Below the pieces are notes generated by a model that saw only the letters and a list, made by a program, of their open reading frames with translations, made no database searches and was not told the origin of the DNA. Made by a program: the position numbers and the translations under genes. This document shows, piece after piece, positions 43,897-52,296 of a stretch of 64,000 nt of DNA; the first letter of the stretch is position 1; every line of letters begins with the position of its first letter. Source of the stretch: Polaribacter sp. BAL334 (GTDB lineage: Bacteria; Bacteroidota; Bacteroidia; Flavobacteriales; Flavobacteriaceae); NCBI RefSeq assembly GCF_015767435.1, contig NZ_JADWOV010000245.1, positions 80,977 to 144,976 on the forward strand. Reading direction: 5' to 3'.

Positions 43897-43915
43897 TTAA
43901 CGAAAATTTCAACCC

Positions 43916-45244
43916 TTGGATCCAGATCCTGAACCTTTATTATTACTATTTTCAAGCTTCAATTTATTGATTGTTATCAACGCAATTGCGCTGATTTTTT
44001 TATTAATTGCTTCCGCGCTAATTTCTGGAACTGAAGTCGCTTTTTTCTCTCTTTCTCAAACTGATTTGAATATTTTATCAAATCAAGCAAAAGGAGAAAA
44101 CATTGTTGTAAAATTATTAGAAAGACCCAGGAAATTATTAGCAACAGTTTTAATTGCCAATAATTTTATCAATATTTTAATTGTCCTTTTATTTGCCACT
44201 TTAGCTGAAAATTTATTTGGCGATTTTGATTACCAACTAAATCTTTTCTACTTTCAAATTCCCATTCGTTTTTTGATTGAAGTAATTCTAGTTACCTTTT
44301 TGATTTTGTTATTTGGAGAAGTGTTGCCAAAAATTTATGCCTCAAGAAATGCACTTTTTTTCTCCAGAAAAATGTCAAAATTCATCAATTTTATCAATAC
44401 AATTTTGACACCTTTTAGCATGCCATTGATTTGGCTTACAAAATTTATCGAAAAAAACTTGGGAAACATGAACTCTCATTTCAATGTAGAAACACTTTCG
44501 CAAGCATTAGAATTGACTTCAGAAGGCGCAACCACCAAAGAAGAACAAAAAATTTTAGAGGGAATTGTCAATTTTGGAAACACAGAGACTGTGCAAATCA
44601 TGACGCCAAGAATCGATATTTTTGCCATTTCTGTTGATGAACCATTTGAAGAGGTTTTGAAAAAAATTCTTGAAAAAGGCTACTCTAGAAATCCGGTTTA
44701 CAAGGACAATATCGATACTATTATAGGGGTTTTATACGCCAAAGATTTGTTGGCGCATTTGAATAAAACCAGTTTTAAATGGCAAAATTTGGTAAGAGCT
44801 GCATTTTTTGTGCCTGAAAATAAAAAATTAGACGATTTATTGGACGATTTTAGAGGACGTAAAAATCACTTGGCAATTGTAGTAGATGAATATGGAGGCA
44901 CTTGTGGTTTGGTAACTTTAGAGGATGTTATTGAGGAAATTGTAGGTGATATCAATGACGAATTTGATGATGAAGATTTGTCGTATTCAAAAATTGATGA
45001 ACACAATTATATCTTTGAAGGAAAAACGACTATCAAGGATTTTTGTAGAGTTTTGGATGACGAAGATGAAGATATTTTTGAACGAGAAAAAGGCGAAAGC
45101 GAAACTTTGGCAGGATTTATTTTAGAAATTTCCGGAAAATTCCCAAAAAAAGGAGAGAAAATAATTTTCAAGAATTATACGTTTACCATAGAAGCGTTGG
45201 ATAAAAAACGCATCAAACAAATTAAAGCTACCAGAAATGCGTAA
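43916..45244 (+). CDS. gldE: Gliding motility-associated protein GldE
   Basis: CorC/HlyC-type membrane protein, 442 aa. The DUF21 membrane part has about four helices (20-180; S-A-L-I-S-G-T-E-V-A-F-F-S-L), followed by two CBS domains (about 205-335, with M-T-P-R-I-D-I-F and V-D-E-Y-G-G-T-C-G-L-V-T-L-E-D) and a CorC_HlyC domain. The start is TTG (M-D-P-D-P-E-P), as no ATG occurs before the membrane part and the N-terminus agrees with known GldE. It overlaps gldD by 8 bases. GldE supports gliding and type IX secretion. Confidence 0.93.
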   Translation: MDPDPEPLLLLFSSFNLLIVINAIALIFLLIASALISGTEVAFFSLSQTDLNILSNQAKGENIVVKLLERPRKLLATVLIANNFINILIVLLFATLAENLFGDFDYQLNLFYFQIPIRFLIEVILVTFLILLFGEVLPKIYASRNALFFSRKMSKFINFINTILTPFSMPLIWLTKFIEKNLGNMNSHFNVETLSQALELTSEGATTKEEQKILEGIVNFGNTETVQIMTPRIDIFAISVDEPFEEVLKKILEKGYSRNPVYKDNIDTIIGVLYAKDLLAHLNKTSFKWQNLVRAAFFVPENKKLDDLLDDFRGRKNHLAIVVDEYGGTCGLVTLEDVIEEIVGDINDEFDDEDLSYSKIDEHNYIFEGKTTIKDFCRVLDDEDEDIFEREKGESETLAGFILEISGKFPKKGEKIIFKNYTFTIEALDKKRIKQIKATRNA

Positions 45245-45797
45245 TTCTTTTTTCTTTATTCTTTTTTCTTTTCTCTTTTCTCTTTCTTCTTGTAATTCCG
45301 ATTTTTTACCAAAACCAAAAGCGTATTTAAGTCTTGAATACCCTAAAAAAAAGTATGAAAATTTGACACTTGAAAGACCCTATTATTTTGATATTCAAGA
45401 GAATACACTTATTATAGACGAAGCAAATAATTGGTTAAAAATTCAATACCCAAACCTGAAAGCGTCTGTTGACATAACGTACAAACCTATTAAAAATAAT
45501 TTGGAAGCATTGTTGATTGATGCTGAAAAATTGGTTTTCAAACATGCCGTAAAAGCAGAACAAATCATCCCAAAAGATTTTCTAAACTATGAAAAAAGAG
45601 TTTTTGGAAGTATGTATGAAATCACTGGAAATGCGGCTTCTAACCTTCAATTTCATTTGACAGATAGCACCCATCATTTTATAAAAGGAGCTTTGTATTT
45701 CTATGCAAAACCCAATTATGATTCCATTTTACCAGCTGTTGATTATATCAAAAAAGATATTTTACAATTGATTGAAACGTTGGAATGGAAGAAATAA
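45237..45797 (+). CDS. gldD: Gliding motility lipoprotein GldD
   Basis: 186-residue lipoprotein required for gliding/type IX secretion in Flavobacteriia. The signal peptide is Phe-rich and ends at Cys19 (L-S-S-C-N). The family pattern P-K-P-K-A-Y-L-S-L-E-Y-P, Y-P-N-L-K-A-S-V-D-I-T-Y-K and a late A-L-Y-F-Y-A-K-P-N-Y-D-S is visible. It overlaps gldE and is translated with it. Confidence 0.94.
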   Translation: MRNSFFFILFSFLFSLSSCNSDFLPKPKAYLSLEYPKKKYENLTLERPYYFDIQENTLIIDEANNWLKIQYPNLKASVDITYKPIKNNLEALLIDAEKLVFKHAVKAEQIIPKDFLNYEKRVFGSMYEITGNAASNLQFHLTDSTHHFIKGALYFYAKPNYDSILPAVDYIKKDILQLIETLEWKK

Positions 45798-45844
45798 AGT
45801 TGATTTAATAGAACGTTTATTTTAAATTTTAAACATTTTTACTT

Positions 45845-45930
45845 TGTGTTTTTTGTGTCTTCTTTGAGAAACTTTGTAAAATAGCTATAACACAAAAAGC
45901 ACAAAGAAGCCACAAAGAAGGCACAAAGAG
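45845..45930. repeat. Imperfect inverted repeat with CACAAAGAAG tandem units
   Basis: Between convergent gldD and moeB. The arm tttgtgtcttctttg (45852-45866) pairs with caaagaaggcacaaa (45913-45927) with one mismatch. The right half also contains three near-copies of CACAAAGAAG at 11-12 base spacing (from 45899). This looks like a dispersed genomic repeat; a role as a convergent-gene terminator is possible, but no T-tract is seen. Confidence 0.6.
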
Positions 45931-45943
45931 AAAAAGAGATAGA

Positions 45944-47020
45944 TTATTGATAATTTTCAATTCCACCAGCCAAACTAAACACTTTCAAATCAGGAAAATG
46001 GCTTTTTAAAACGGAAGTTGCTTTATAACTGTTCAATCCTTTTTGACAAACCATGATATAGGTTTTAGTCTTATCAATATCAATTTTAGCGACATCAAAT
46101 TCTTGAATTGGAATGGTTTGATGCACTTGAAAAGGCAATTTCAAATTGGGTAAAACAGCAATTATCTCCAAATTATCATCCAATAATTTTTCTTTTAATT
46201 CAGCAGACGAAATCAACCAATTTACATTTTGAACTTCACAATTCTCATCAAAATAGCTTTCTGAATCAAAGATTTCTTGAATTTTTTCTTTTGTAAAATT
46301 CGAAGTTAATTTCATTTTTAACTGTGAATTGTTCAGCGAATTGTAAATCAATAATTCATTTTGAAGCGGTTTTCCAATTTCGGTGATGATTTTCAACACT
46401 TCATTCACTTGAAGTGTTGCAATGATTCCAACAATCGCATTCAAAGTTCCTGCAGTTTCACAATTGGGAATATCAGTGGTCATGATTGGAAAAGCATCTC
46501 TTAAATTTGCAGAAAATGCATCTTGTTGTGGCAGATTAAAACTCGCTACGTAACCATCAAATTTATACAAAGAACCATACACTAATGGTTTGTTTTTCAA
46601 TACACAAGCGTCATTTAAAAGGTATTTTGTAAGCAAAGAATCTGTGCCATCAACCACAACATCAATTGTTGAAATCAAGTCAAAAACGGTCTCTTTTGTA
46701 ACAGCTTTGTTGTAAAAAATCACTTCTGTAAAAGGCGCTCTTTCTTTGATAAAAGACGCCAAAACAGCTGCTTTTGGTTTGCCAATATCTGATAAATTAT
46801 AAAAAACTTGTCTGTGTAAATTGCTGATATCAACAGTATCAAAATCAATCAAATGAATTTTTCCAATGCCACTTGAAGCCAAATATACTGCAATAGCACT
46901 TCCCAAACCTCCACAACCAACTATTAAAACAGAAGCGTTTTGTAATTTTTCTTGCCCAACTTCACCAATTTCTGATAAAGTGATTTGACGTTTGAATAGT
47001 TGGTTTTTGGTTGGTTTCAT
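45944..47020 (-). CDS. moeB: ThiF/MoeB-family adenylyltransferase with C-terminal rhodanese domain
   Basis: Activates the C-terminal Gly-Gly of a ubiquitin-like sulfur carrier (MoaD or ThiS) with ATP. E1-like nucleotide site V-G-C-G-G-L-G-S-A-I (about 33-42), Asp in D-F-D-T-V-D, R-Q-V-F-Y. The last 100 residues are a rhodanese domain with a Cys in M-V-C-Q-K-G. The two C-x-x-C zinc pairs of E. coli MoeB are missing; only one Cys (I-P-N-C-E-T-A-G) remains. The ATG at 47020 fits the family; a frame extending to 47140 is basic and non-conserved. Last gene of the Moco operon. Confidence 0.88.
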   Translation of the reverse strand: MKPTKNQLFKRQITLSEIGEVGQEKLQNASVLIVGCGGLGSAIAVYLASSGIGKIHLIDFDTVDISNLHRQVFYNLSDIGKPKAAVLASFIKERAPFTEVIFYNKAVTKETVFDLISTIDVVVDGTDSLLTKYLLNDACVLKNKPLVYGSLYKFDGYVASFNLPQQDAFSANLRDAFPIMTTDIPNCETAGTLNAIVGIIATLQVNEVLKIITEIGKPLQNELLIYNSLNNSQLKMKLTSNFTKEKIQEIFDSESYFDENCEVQNVNWLISSAELKEKLLDDNLEIIAVLPNLKLPFQVHQTIPIQEFDVAKIDIDKTKTYIMVCQKGLNSYKATSVLKSHFPDLKVFSLAGGIENYQ

Positions 47021-47102
47021 TTTTTGCTGAACTTGTTTCAGTATCTTTTTTTGTAAATTCGAAAGGAGCCTTTTTAGGCGATTAAGAAATCCATTTTTTG
47101 TT

Positions 47103-48236
47103 TTAAATTTTATGTATGATTGATGCTTTTGCCAATTCAAACTCTTCAGGAGTATTGATATTTCGAATCAAATCATCATCAACTTCTACAATCTCAACAT
47201 CATTATTGATGAGCATTTTTCGAGGGCAAGAATATCCTTGAGCTAAATATTGCAACAAAATTGGATATGCTTTTGGTTCATAAATGGTAATCAAAGGCTC
47301 CATAAATTCCTTGTTTTTTCCTTTGATGGCAGTTGCCACTTTTGATGGATTCCTTTTTTGAAGCAACCATTTAATCAGTTCATCATTCACAAAAGGAACG
47401 TCTGTTGCCAACACAAACCAAGCCGAATTTGGATCTTTTTGGAATGCTGAACAAATGCCTCCAAAAGGTCCTAAATTCAAAAAAGTGTCTGAAATTTCAT
47501 TGATTTTTGCTGATGAATTTCCCACAGAGAAATACGTTTCAATATTGTTGTTTTCAAGCAACTCTTTGGCAACTTCTTTTTGTGGTTTTCCATGAAATTC
47601 GAGCAACGATTTGTCTTTTCCCATTCTGACACTTTTTCCGCCAATCAAAACCAACCCTTTAATTGGAGGAATTCTTTGCTGAATTAACTGCTGAATGTGA
47701 TGTGAAATTTTGTCAATTTCATCCATTGAATAGCATTGTAATTCTTGAATTTTCGGATATTTCTCCATCAAAAAAGGAAAAAATTCGATGTCAGTTTTCA
47801 ATTTTATTACAAATTGAATATCTTGTAATTGATAGAGTCTTTTGAGAACAGAAGCTTCCTTTTCTTCATCCAACATCAAGATTTGTTTGGCTCCTTCAAA
47901 ATGATTTCCATTGATAAAAACCAAATCAAATTGCGCAAAATCCACTTTTTGTTGATACGGATTTACGGCTTTTGAAGAGTTGATTTGCACATTTCCTTCC
48001 TGATGAAAAGTGAATGTGGATAGCAAATTTGGGTTTTCATTTTTGGCATGAGAAGCATCAAAATACCCCAATTGATAGTTGGATAATTTTTCAGAAATCT
48101 GCTGAACTAGAGTTGAAATAATAGCGCAATTTGTTCCTAAAATAGCAATTTCATTTGGAGCGTAATTATCGTTATTTTTCCTAGTTAAGTTTGTATGTTT
48201 TTGATGCTTATCCATTTTTGATATCCGATTTTCCAC
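47103..48236 (-). CDS. mobA: Molybdenum cofactor guanylyltransferase MobA with MobB-like N-terminal domain
   Basis: The C-terminal half (about 190-377) is a MobA nucleotidyltransferase: L-I-G-G-K-S-V-R-M-G-K-D-K-S (GTP site) and L-A-T-D-V-P-F-V. It would attach GMP to molybdopterin. The N-terminal 185 residues resemble a MobB-like or P-loop domain, but the P-loop is degenerate (L-G-T-N-C-A-I-I-S-T), so GTPase activity is doubtful. It overlaps the moaC stop; a second ATG at 48215 is also possible. Confidence 0.85.
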   Translation of the reverse strand: MENRISKMDKHQKHTNLTRKNNDNYAPNEIAILGTNCAIISTLVQQISEKLSNYQLGYFDASHAKNENPNLLSTFTFHQEGNVQINSSKAVNPYQQKVDFAQFDLVFINGNHFEGAKQILMLDEEKEASVLKRLYQLQDIQFVIKLKTDIEFFPFLMEKYPKIQELQCYSMDEIDKISHHIQQLIQQRIPPIKGLVLIGGKSVRMGKDKSLLEFHGKPQKEVAKELLENNNIETYFSVGNSSAKINEISDTFLNLGPFGGICSAFQKDPNSAWFVLATDVPFVNDELIKWLLQKRNPSKVATAIKGKNKEFMEPLITIYEPKAYPILLQYLAQGYSCPRKMLINNDVEIVEVDDDLIRNINTPEEFELAKASIIHKI

Positions 48237-48684
48237 CTGTTTTTTCCATCAACTTTATTTCTTGAATGAGCATTTTTTGACTGATACTTTTACACATGTC
48301 ATACATCGTTAAACAGGTAACACTTGCGCCAGTTAAAGCCTCCATTTCAACACCTGTTTTCCCTTCAATACTCACTTTGCACGTCACTTCTGCATGATCA
48401 TCATCCAAAATTTGTATGTCAATATCAACGCCATTGATCATTAAAGGATGACACATTGGAATCAATTCTGAAGTTTTTTTCACTGCCTGGATTCCTGCAA
48501 TAATCGAAGTTTGAAAAACAGGCCCTTTTTTGGTGACAAGTTCATTATTTGTGAAATGTGAAATCACTTCTTTTCCTAAAAATATTTTTGCTTTTGCAAT
48601 CGCTGTTCTTTGAGTTATTTGTTTCTCAGAAACATTGACCATTTTTGGATTTCCAGAAGTATTTATATGTGAAAAATCAGGCAT
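48208..48684 (-). CDS. moaC: Cyclic pyranopterin monophosphate synthase
   Basis: Second step of molybdopterin synthesis, converting 3',8-cyclo-GTP to cPMP. Family motifs: H-I-N-T-S-G-N-P-K-M-V start, I-P-M-C-H-P-L, E-A-L-T-G-A-S-V-T-C-L-T-M-Y-D-M-C-K with catalytic Asp/Lys. 158 aa. The inverted-repeat arm of the four-helix-bundle cassette begins immediately before its ATG. Confidence 0.96.
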   Translation of the reverse strand: MPDFSHINTSGNPKMVNVSEKQITQRTAIAKAKIFLGKEVISHFTNNELVTKKGPVFQTSIIAGIQAVKKTSELIPMCHPLMINGVDIDIQILDDDHAEVTCKVSIEGKTGVEMEALTGASVTCLTMYDMCKSISQKMLIQEIKLMEKTGGKSDIKNG

Positions 48685-49119
48685 AAGTTTTAAGTTTTTA
48701 ATCTTTAGTTTTAAGTTTTAGAGTCATTAATTTTTTTTTTGTGAAGTTTTCACAATAGAAGTTAAAATTTTTATCAATTCATCTATTTCTAAAATCAGAG
48801 AATTTACATATAACAGTGTAAGTTCGCTTTCTTTTAAAAGTCTTAACCAATATTTTATTTCTCTAGCCTCTTTGGATGATATTGCCATTTTTGCTGCAAA
48901 ATCTTTTTTACTTTGTCCTGCTAATGCTTCCTCAATATTTGCCCCAATTGAAGTTCCTGATCTTAAAAGTTGTCTTGAAACTATAAACTCCTTTTCAATT
49001 TGTAAATCTTTATAAAGTGAAATAATATGTAACGAAAATTGAAAACTCTTTTTTTGAACAATACTCTCTTTCATGATAACTTTATTTACTTAAAACTTAA
49101 CACTAAAAACTCAAAACTT
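48685..49119. repeat. Inverted repeats bracketing the four-helix-bundle gene
   Basis: Two modules are repeated in inverted order. The outer module aagttttaagttttta (48685-48700) pairs with 49104-49119 at 15 of 16 bases. The inner module ttaagttttaga (48711-48722) pairs with 49089-49100 at 11 of 12. The arms touch the moaC start on one side and include the moeA stop codon on the other. The enclosed 366 bases hold only the four-helix-bundle gene. This is the layout of a small mobile cassette; AT-rich chance similarity is possible but unlikely for both modules in register. Confidence 0.6.
48727..49074 (-). CDS. Four-helix bundle protein (S23/IVS type)
   Basis: 115-residue all-helical protein of the S23 family, first known from intervening sequences in 23S rRNA genes and common as single genes in Bacteroidota. 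Pattern: Q-F-S-L-H-I-I-S-L-Y-K, R-Q-L-L-R-S-G-T-S-I-G-A-N-I-E-E-A, S-K-K-D-F-A-A-K-M, E-A-R-E-I-K-Y-W-L-R-L-L. Its function is not known; an RNA- or DNA-binding role has been suggested. It sits between moeA and moaC on the same strand and is framed by inverted repeats, so it is probably an accessory insertion and not a Moco gene. Confidence 0.92.
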   Translation of the reverse strand: MKESIVQKKSFQFSLHIISLYKDLQIEKEFIVSRQLLRSGTSIGANIEEALAGQSKKDFAAKMAISSKEAREIKYWLRLLKESELTLLYVNSLILEIDELIKILTSIVKTSQKKN

Positions 49120-50287
49120 TAAAACTTTCTCCTTTTTTAAACTCAGTTGTATCATTTGGCAATTGCATAAAACCGTCTGCTTTTAGCAAACTTGATAAAT
49201 CTCCAGAACCATTTGCGTTTATGGGAGTTGCAATCAAATGCCCAAATCTATAGTGTATTTTTATGGGTAAAAAATACGTTAAATTCGGTTTAAAAATCAC
49301 ATTTTCTGATAAAATAGCTGTTTTTTCTTCCATTTTCGACCCTACAGATTTGTAAAACCAAGGATAAAAATACACCAAACAATTCACAAAAGTTGAAACT
49401 GGATTTCCTGGAAATCCAAATACTGTACATTTTTCAGTTTTTCCAAAAAAGAAGGGTTTTCCTGGTTTTTGAGACACTTCATGAAATAATTTTTTGACTC
49501 CTAATTCACTGAAAACTTCTGGTAAAAAATCAAATTTTCCTTTGCTAACTGCGCCACTAAAAAGCAACACATCATAAGTTTCTAAATATGCTTTGATTGT
49601 TGATTTTAAAACGACTTTATCATCCAAAATGTGACTTGTTTCTGATGAAATATGTAATTTTTCAAGTAATGAAACCAAGGTAAAAACATTGCTTTTTCTG
49701 ATTTGATGCGCTAATGGAATTTCGTCAACAGCAACCAATTCATCTCCAGTAGAAATAATCATCACTTTGGGATGTTTTGCTACTTTTACAAACGACTTTC
49801 CAACAGTTGCAAAAACGCCAATTTCTGCAGCGCCAATTAAGGTGTTTTTTGCAATTAGTTCAGTTCCTTTTTGCTCATCTTTTCCTTGTTCGTGAATATT
49901 TTGTCGGTCGTAAATCGCATCAATATTTATGATCGCAATTCCATTTTTGATAGTAATATCTTCATATCTAATAACTGCAGAAGTATTTTTTGGCAATACA
50001 GCTCCAGTCATCACTTCAATACAATTTTCAGGATTTTTCAACGAAATTTGCTCACTTCCAGCAGGTTGAATTCCTTCTATTTTATAGGTTCTTTGTCCGT
50101 TTTGAAATGAGGTAACATCAATGGCAATTCCATCCATAGTAACTCTATTGAAAGGTGGAAAATCGCGATCTGCGAAAATCGATTCTTTCAAAATTCTTCC
50201 AGAAGATTTTAAAAAAGGAATTTCATCAACACCAAAATCTTGTGCTGAATTTTTAACTATTTGTAAAGCTTCCTTAAATGAAATCAT
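49103..50287 (-). CDS. moeA: Molybdopterin molybdotransferase
   Basis: Inserts molybdate into adenylylated molybdopterin. 394 aa, MoeA N-domain with R-D-F-P-P-F-N-R-V-T-M-D-G-I-A, M-T-G-A-V-L-P, then the MoCF domain with I-I-S-T-G-D-E-L, S-G-A-V-S-K-G-K-F-D-F and F-G-F-P-G-N-P-V-S. The ATG abuts the parE stop. The final codons lie inside the inverted-repeat arm described at 49104-49119. Confidence 0.95.
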   Translation of the reverse strand: MISFKEALQIVKNSAQDFGVDEIPFLKSSGRILKESIFADRDFPPFNRVTMDGIAIDVTSFQNGQRTYKIEGIQPAGSEQISLKNPENCIEVMTGAVLPKNTSAVIRYEDITIKNGIAIINIDAIYDRQNIHEQGKDEQKGTELIAKNTLIGAAEIGVFATVGKSFVKVAKHPKVMIISTGDELVAVDEIPLAHQIRKSNVFTLVSLLEKLHISSETSHILDDKVVLKSTIKAYLETYDVLLFSGAVSKGKFDFLPEVFSELGVKKLFHEVSQKPGKPFFFGKTEKCTVFGFPGNPVSTFVNCLVYFYPWFYKSVGSKMEEKTAILSENVIFKPNLTYFLPIKIHYRFGHLIATPINANGSGDLSSLLKADGFMQLPNDTTEFKKGESFKVLSF

Positions 50288-50587
50288 TTATAAATGCTGA
50301 ATAAAATCCATTCTTTTTCCTAAAATTCTAATAATAAAAATTTGGTTATCTGAATCAAAAACATAAAAAATGACATGTGATTTAAATCGATAATAATTTA
50401 AGCTTTTCGCAAACATACTAGCGTCTCTCGCCAACTCGGTTCTTTTTGACAATTCATCAAGAAATAATTCCAATGCAAATAAATATTCTTTTGCCTGTTT
50501 TATTCCAAAAAAATGTATGCCAAATTTATATATTCCAACTAAATCATTTGAAGCTGCAGACGATAATTTATAATTCACCTTTATCAA
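50288..50587 (-). CDS. parE: RelE/ParE-family toxin
   Basis: 99-residue ParE-type toxin. N-terminal Y-K-L-S-S-A-A-S-N-D-L-V-G-I-Y-K-F-G, helix hairpin R-D-A-S-M-F, then R-F-K-S-H-V-I-F-Y-V-F and I-R-I-L-G-K-R-M-D-F end. ParE toxins usually poison DNA gyrase. It overlaps the antitoxin by 20 bases and ends exactly where moeA begins, so it is embedded in the Moco operon. Confidence 0.88.
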   Translation of the reverse strand: MIKVNYKLSSAASNDLVGIYKFGIHFFGIKQAKEYLFALELFLDELSKRTELARDASMFAKSLNYYRFKSHVIFYVFDSDNQIFIIRILGKRMDFIQHL

Positions 50588-50810
50588 CTTTTTGAATCAA
50601 TTCCGAAATTGAATAGGGAGAAACTCCACTTGAGAATCCTTGATCAATTGCCTTTTGAAGTTCCAACAATTTCTGATTCTCAAATTGGTCTTTTCTTACT
50701 AAATCTCTAATGTATTCACTATCGTTTGTAAAATTCCCAATTTCAATTTGAAGACGAATCCATTCATTTTGCTGCTGAGTAAACGTAATTGATTTTCTAA
50801 TTGTTTCCAT
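50568..50810 (-). CDS. parD: ParD-family antitoxin
   Basis: 80-residue ribbon-helix-helix antitoxin: M-E-T-I-R-K-S-I-T-F-T DNA-binding strand, W-I-R-L-Q-I-E-I-G-N-F-T-N-D-S-E-Y-I-R-D-L-V-R helices, and a C-terminal toxin-binding tail. A longer frame (to 50852) starts in non-conserved sequence, so I take the ATG at 50810. Such antitoxins repress their own promoter, so the 77-base gap after moaA may hold an internal, autoregulated promoter that also drives moeA. Confidence 0.88.
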   Translation of the reverse strand: METIRKSITFTQQQNEWIRLQIEIGNFTNDSEYIRDLVRKDQFENQKLLELQKAIDQGFSSGVSPYSISELIQKVDKGEL

Positions 50811-50887
50811 ATAAAATAATTTGATGCAATATAGTGAATATTTGCACCACAAGAAACTATAAAATTAAAAATAACCCCAAAAATATT

Positions 50888-51883
50888 TTACCCTCCAATT
50901 GTACTCATACTTTCAGAAACACTTCCTTTTTTTCTATTGGCTTCTGCAATAAATCCGTTTTCAGGTTTTTCTTTTACAAGAGATAAAAAAAGCGTTTTTA
51001 CATCTTCATCACTTGCGCCATTTCTTATAAAATCAAGCAAATTAAAAACACCATCATCAAACAAACAATTTTTAAAAGTGCCTTTTGATGTGATTCGAAT
51101 TCGGTTGCAATCACTACAAATTGTTCTTGTAAAAGCAGGAATAATTCCTACTGAACCTATGTGATTTTCGATTTTATAATTTCTAGAGGTGGATGATTTT
51201 TCAGACTGAATTTCAGTCACTTCAAACTCCCTTTTTATTTCATTTAAAATTTTTGGAAACGTCCAATTTTTATTCATTTCACGCTGACCTTTTCCGTTGA
51301 AAGGCATTTCCTCAATGAAACGAACTGCTACATTTTTGTCTTTAGTTAATCTCACAAAATCATTGATTTCATCTGTATTAAAACCTGATTGAACAACGAC
51401 ATTCAACTTTAATTGTAAACTACTTTTTTCAAGCAATTCAAAGGTTTTAAACACTTCTGGAAAGACATCTCTTCTTGTGATTTTGGCAAATTTTTCTCTC
51501 TGTAAACTATCAATACTCAAATTGATAGTTTTCACTTTTTTCAGTGTTTCAATCTTTGAAATATGTTCGGAAATCAATGCGCCATTCGTAGTAATGTTGA
51601 TTTCTTGCAGCAAATCATTGAAAGAAAGCATCTCTAAAAACTGGATAAAATCTTTTCTTACGAAAGGTTCTCCTCCAGTTAAACGTACTTTTTTAACGCC
51701 CAATTCTGACAAAACACGAATTAAACGCGTCATTTCATCAAAAGTCAGTAATTCATCTTTTGGAACAATGTCAATTCCGTGCGCAGGCATGCAATATTGA
51801 CAACGCAAATTGCAACGGTCTGTGACTGCCAAACGCACATAGTCAATTTGACGACCAAAAGAATCAATTAAAGAATTCATCAA
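50888..51883 (-). CDS. moaA: GTP 3',8-cyclase
   Basis: Radical-SAM enzyme of the first Moco step. The SAM cluster motif is C-N-L-R-C-Q-Y-C-M-P; the second cluster is in C-S-D-C-N-R-I-R-I-T and F-K-N-C-L-F. The C-terminal G-G needed for activity is present (S-T-I-G-G-stop). 331 aa. It overlaps the upstream transporter half by four bases. Confidence 0.97.
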   Translation of the reverse strand: MMNSLIDSFGRQIDYVRLAVTDRCNLRCQYCMPAHGIDIVPKDELLTFDEMTRLIRVLSELGVKKVRLTGGEPFVRKDFIQFLEMLSFNDLLQEINITTNGALISEHISKIETLKKVKTINLSIDSLQREKFAKITRRDVFPEVFKTFELLEKSSLQLKLNVVVQSGFNTDEINDFVRLTKDKNVAVRFIEEMPFNGKGQREMNKNWTFPKILNEIKREFEVTEIQSEKSSTSRNYKIENHIGSVGIIPAFTRTICSDCNRIRITSKGTFKNCLFDDGVFNLLDFIRNGASDEDVKTLFLSLVKEKPENGFIAEANRKKGSVSESMSTIGG

Positions 51884-52293
51884 TTAGGCAATTTTTTACT
51901 GAGCAAACCATAGATAAATGCACCTAATAAAGCGGATAGTAATAAAATCAACGCAGGTAAAAATTTGAAACCTAAAATTACAAAAATGGGTCCTGCACAA
52001 GCACCTGAAATCCCCCAACCAATTCCAAAAAAAGTACCTCCAACCAATGTTCTTACAAAACCTTTTTCCTTTTGTTTTGGTTTGATGAGATTTCCATGAA
52101 TATCTTTGATAATTCCGCGTTTGAATAATTGCATAAAAACGGCAGAAATTACAATAGCACTTCCAATAATTCCAAACATGTGAAATGATTGAAAACGAAA
52201 CATTTCATAAAAACGAAACCATGAAATTGCTTGAGATTTGCTTAAAACAATCGCAAAAAAGATTCCTAAAAGTAAAAATTTAATATTTTTCAT
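51880..52293 (-). CDS. YeeE/YedE-family sulfur transporter, small half (DUF6691-like)
   Basis: 137-residue membrane protein with four helices and the conserved Cys loop G-I-G-W-G-I-S-G-A-C-A-G-P. It is the second half of a split TsuA/YeeE-type thiosulfate or sulfur transporter, three bases after its partner. It overlaps moaA, so sulfur import is transcribed with Moco synthesis, which needs sulfur. Confidence 0.9.
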   Translation of the reverse strand: MKNIKFLLLGIFFAIVLSKSQAISWFRFYEMFRFQSFHMFGIIGSAIVISAVFMQLFKRGIIKDIHGNLIKPKQKEKGFVRTLVGGTFFGIGWGISGACAGPIFVILGFKFLPALILLLSALLGAFIYGLLSKKLPN

Positions 52294-52296
52294 AAC

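Noticed and set aside
45899..45930. Possible CRISPR-like short tandem repeats (cacaaagaag)
   Set aside because: Units are only 10-12 bases with no unique spacers and no cas genes in the window.
49103..49119. Possibility that the inverted-repeat arm truncated moeA
   Set aside because: MoeA has a normal length and C-terminal pattern, so the gene appears intact.
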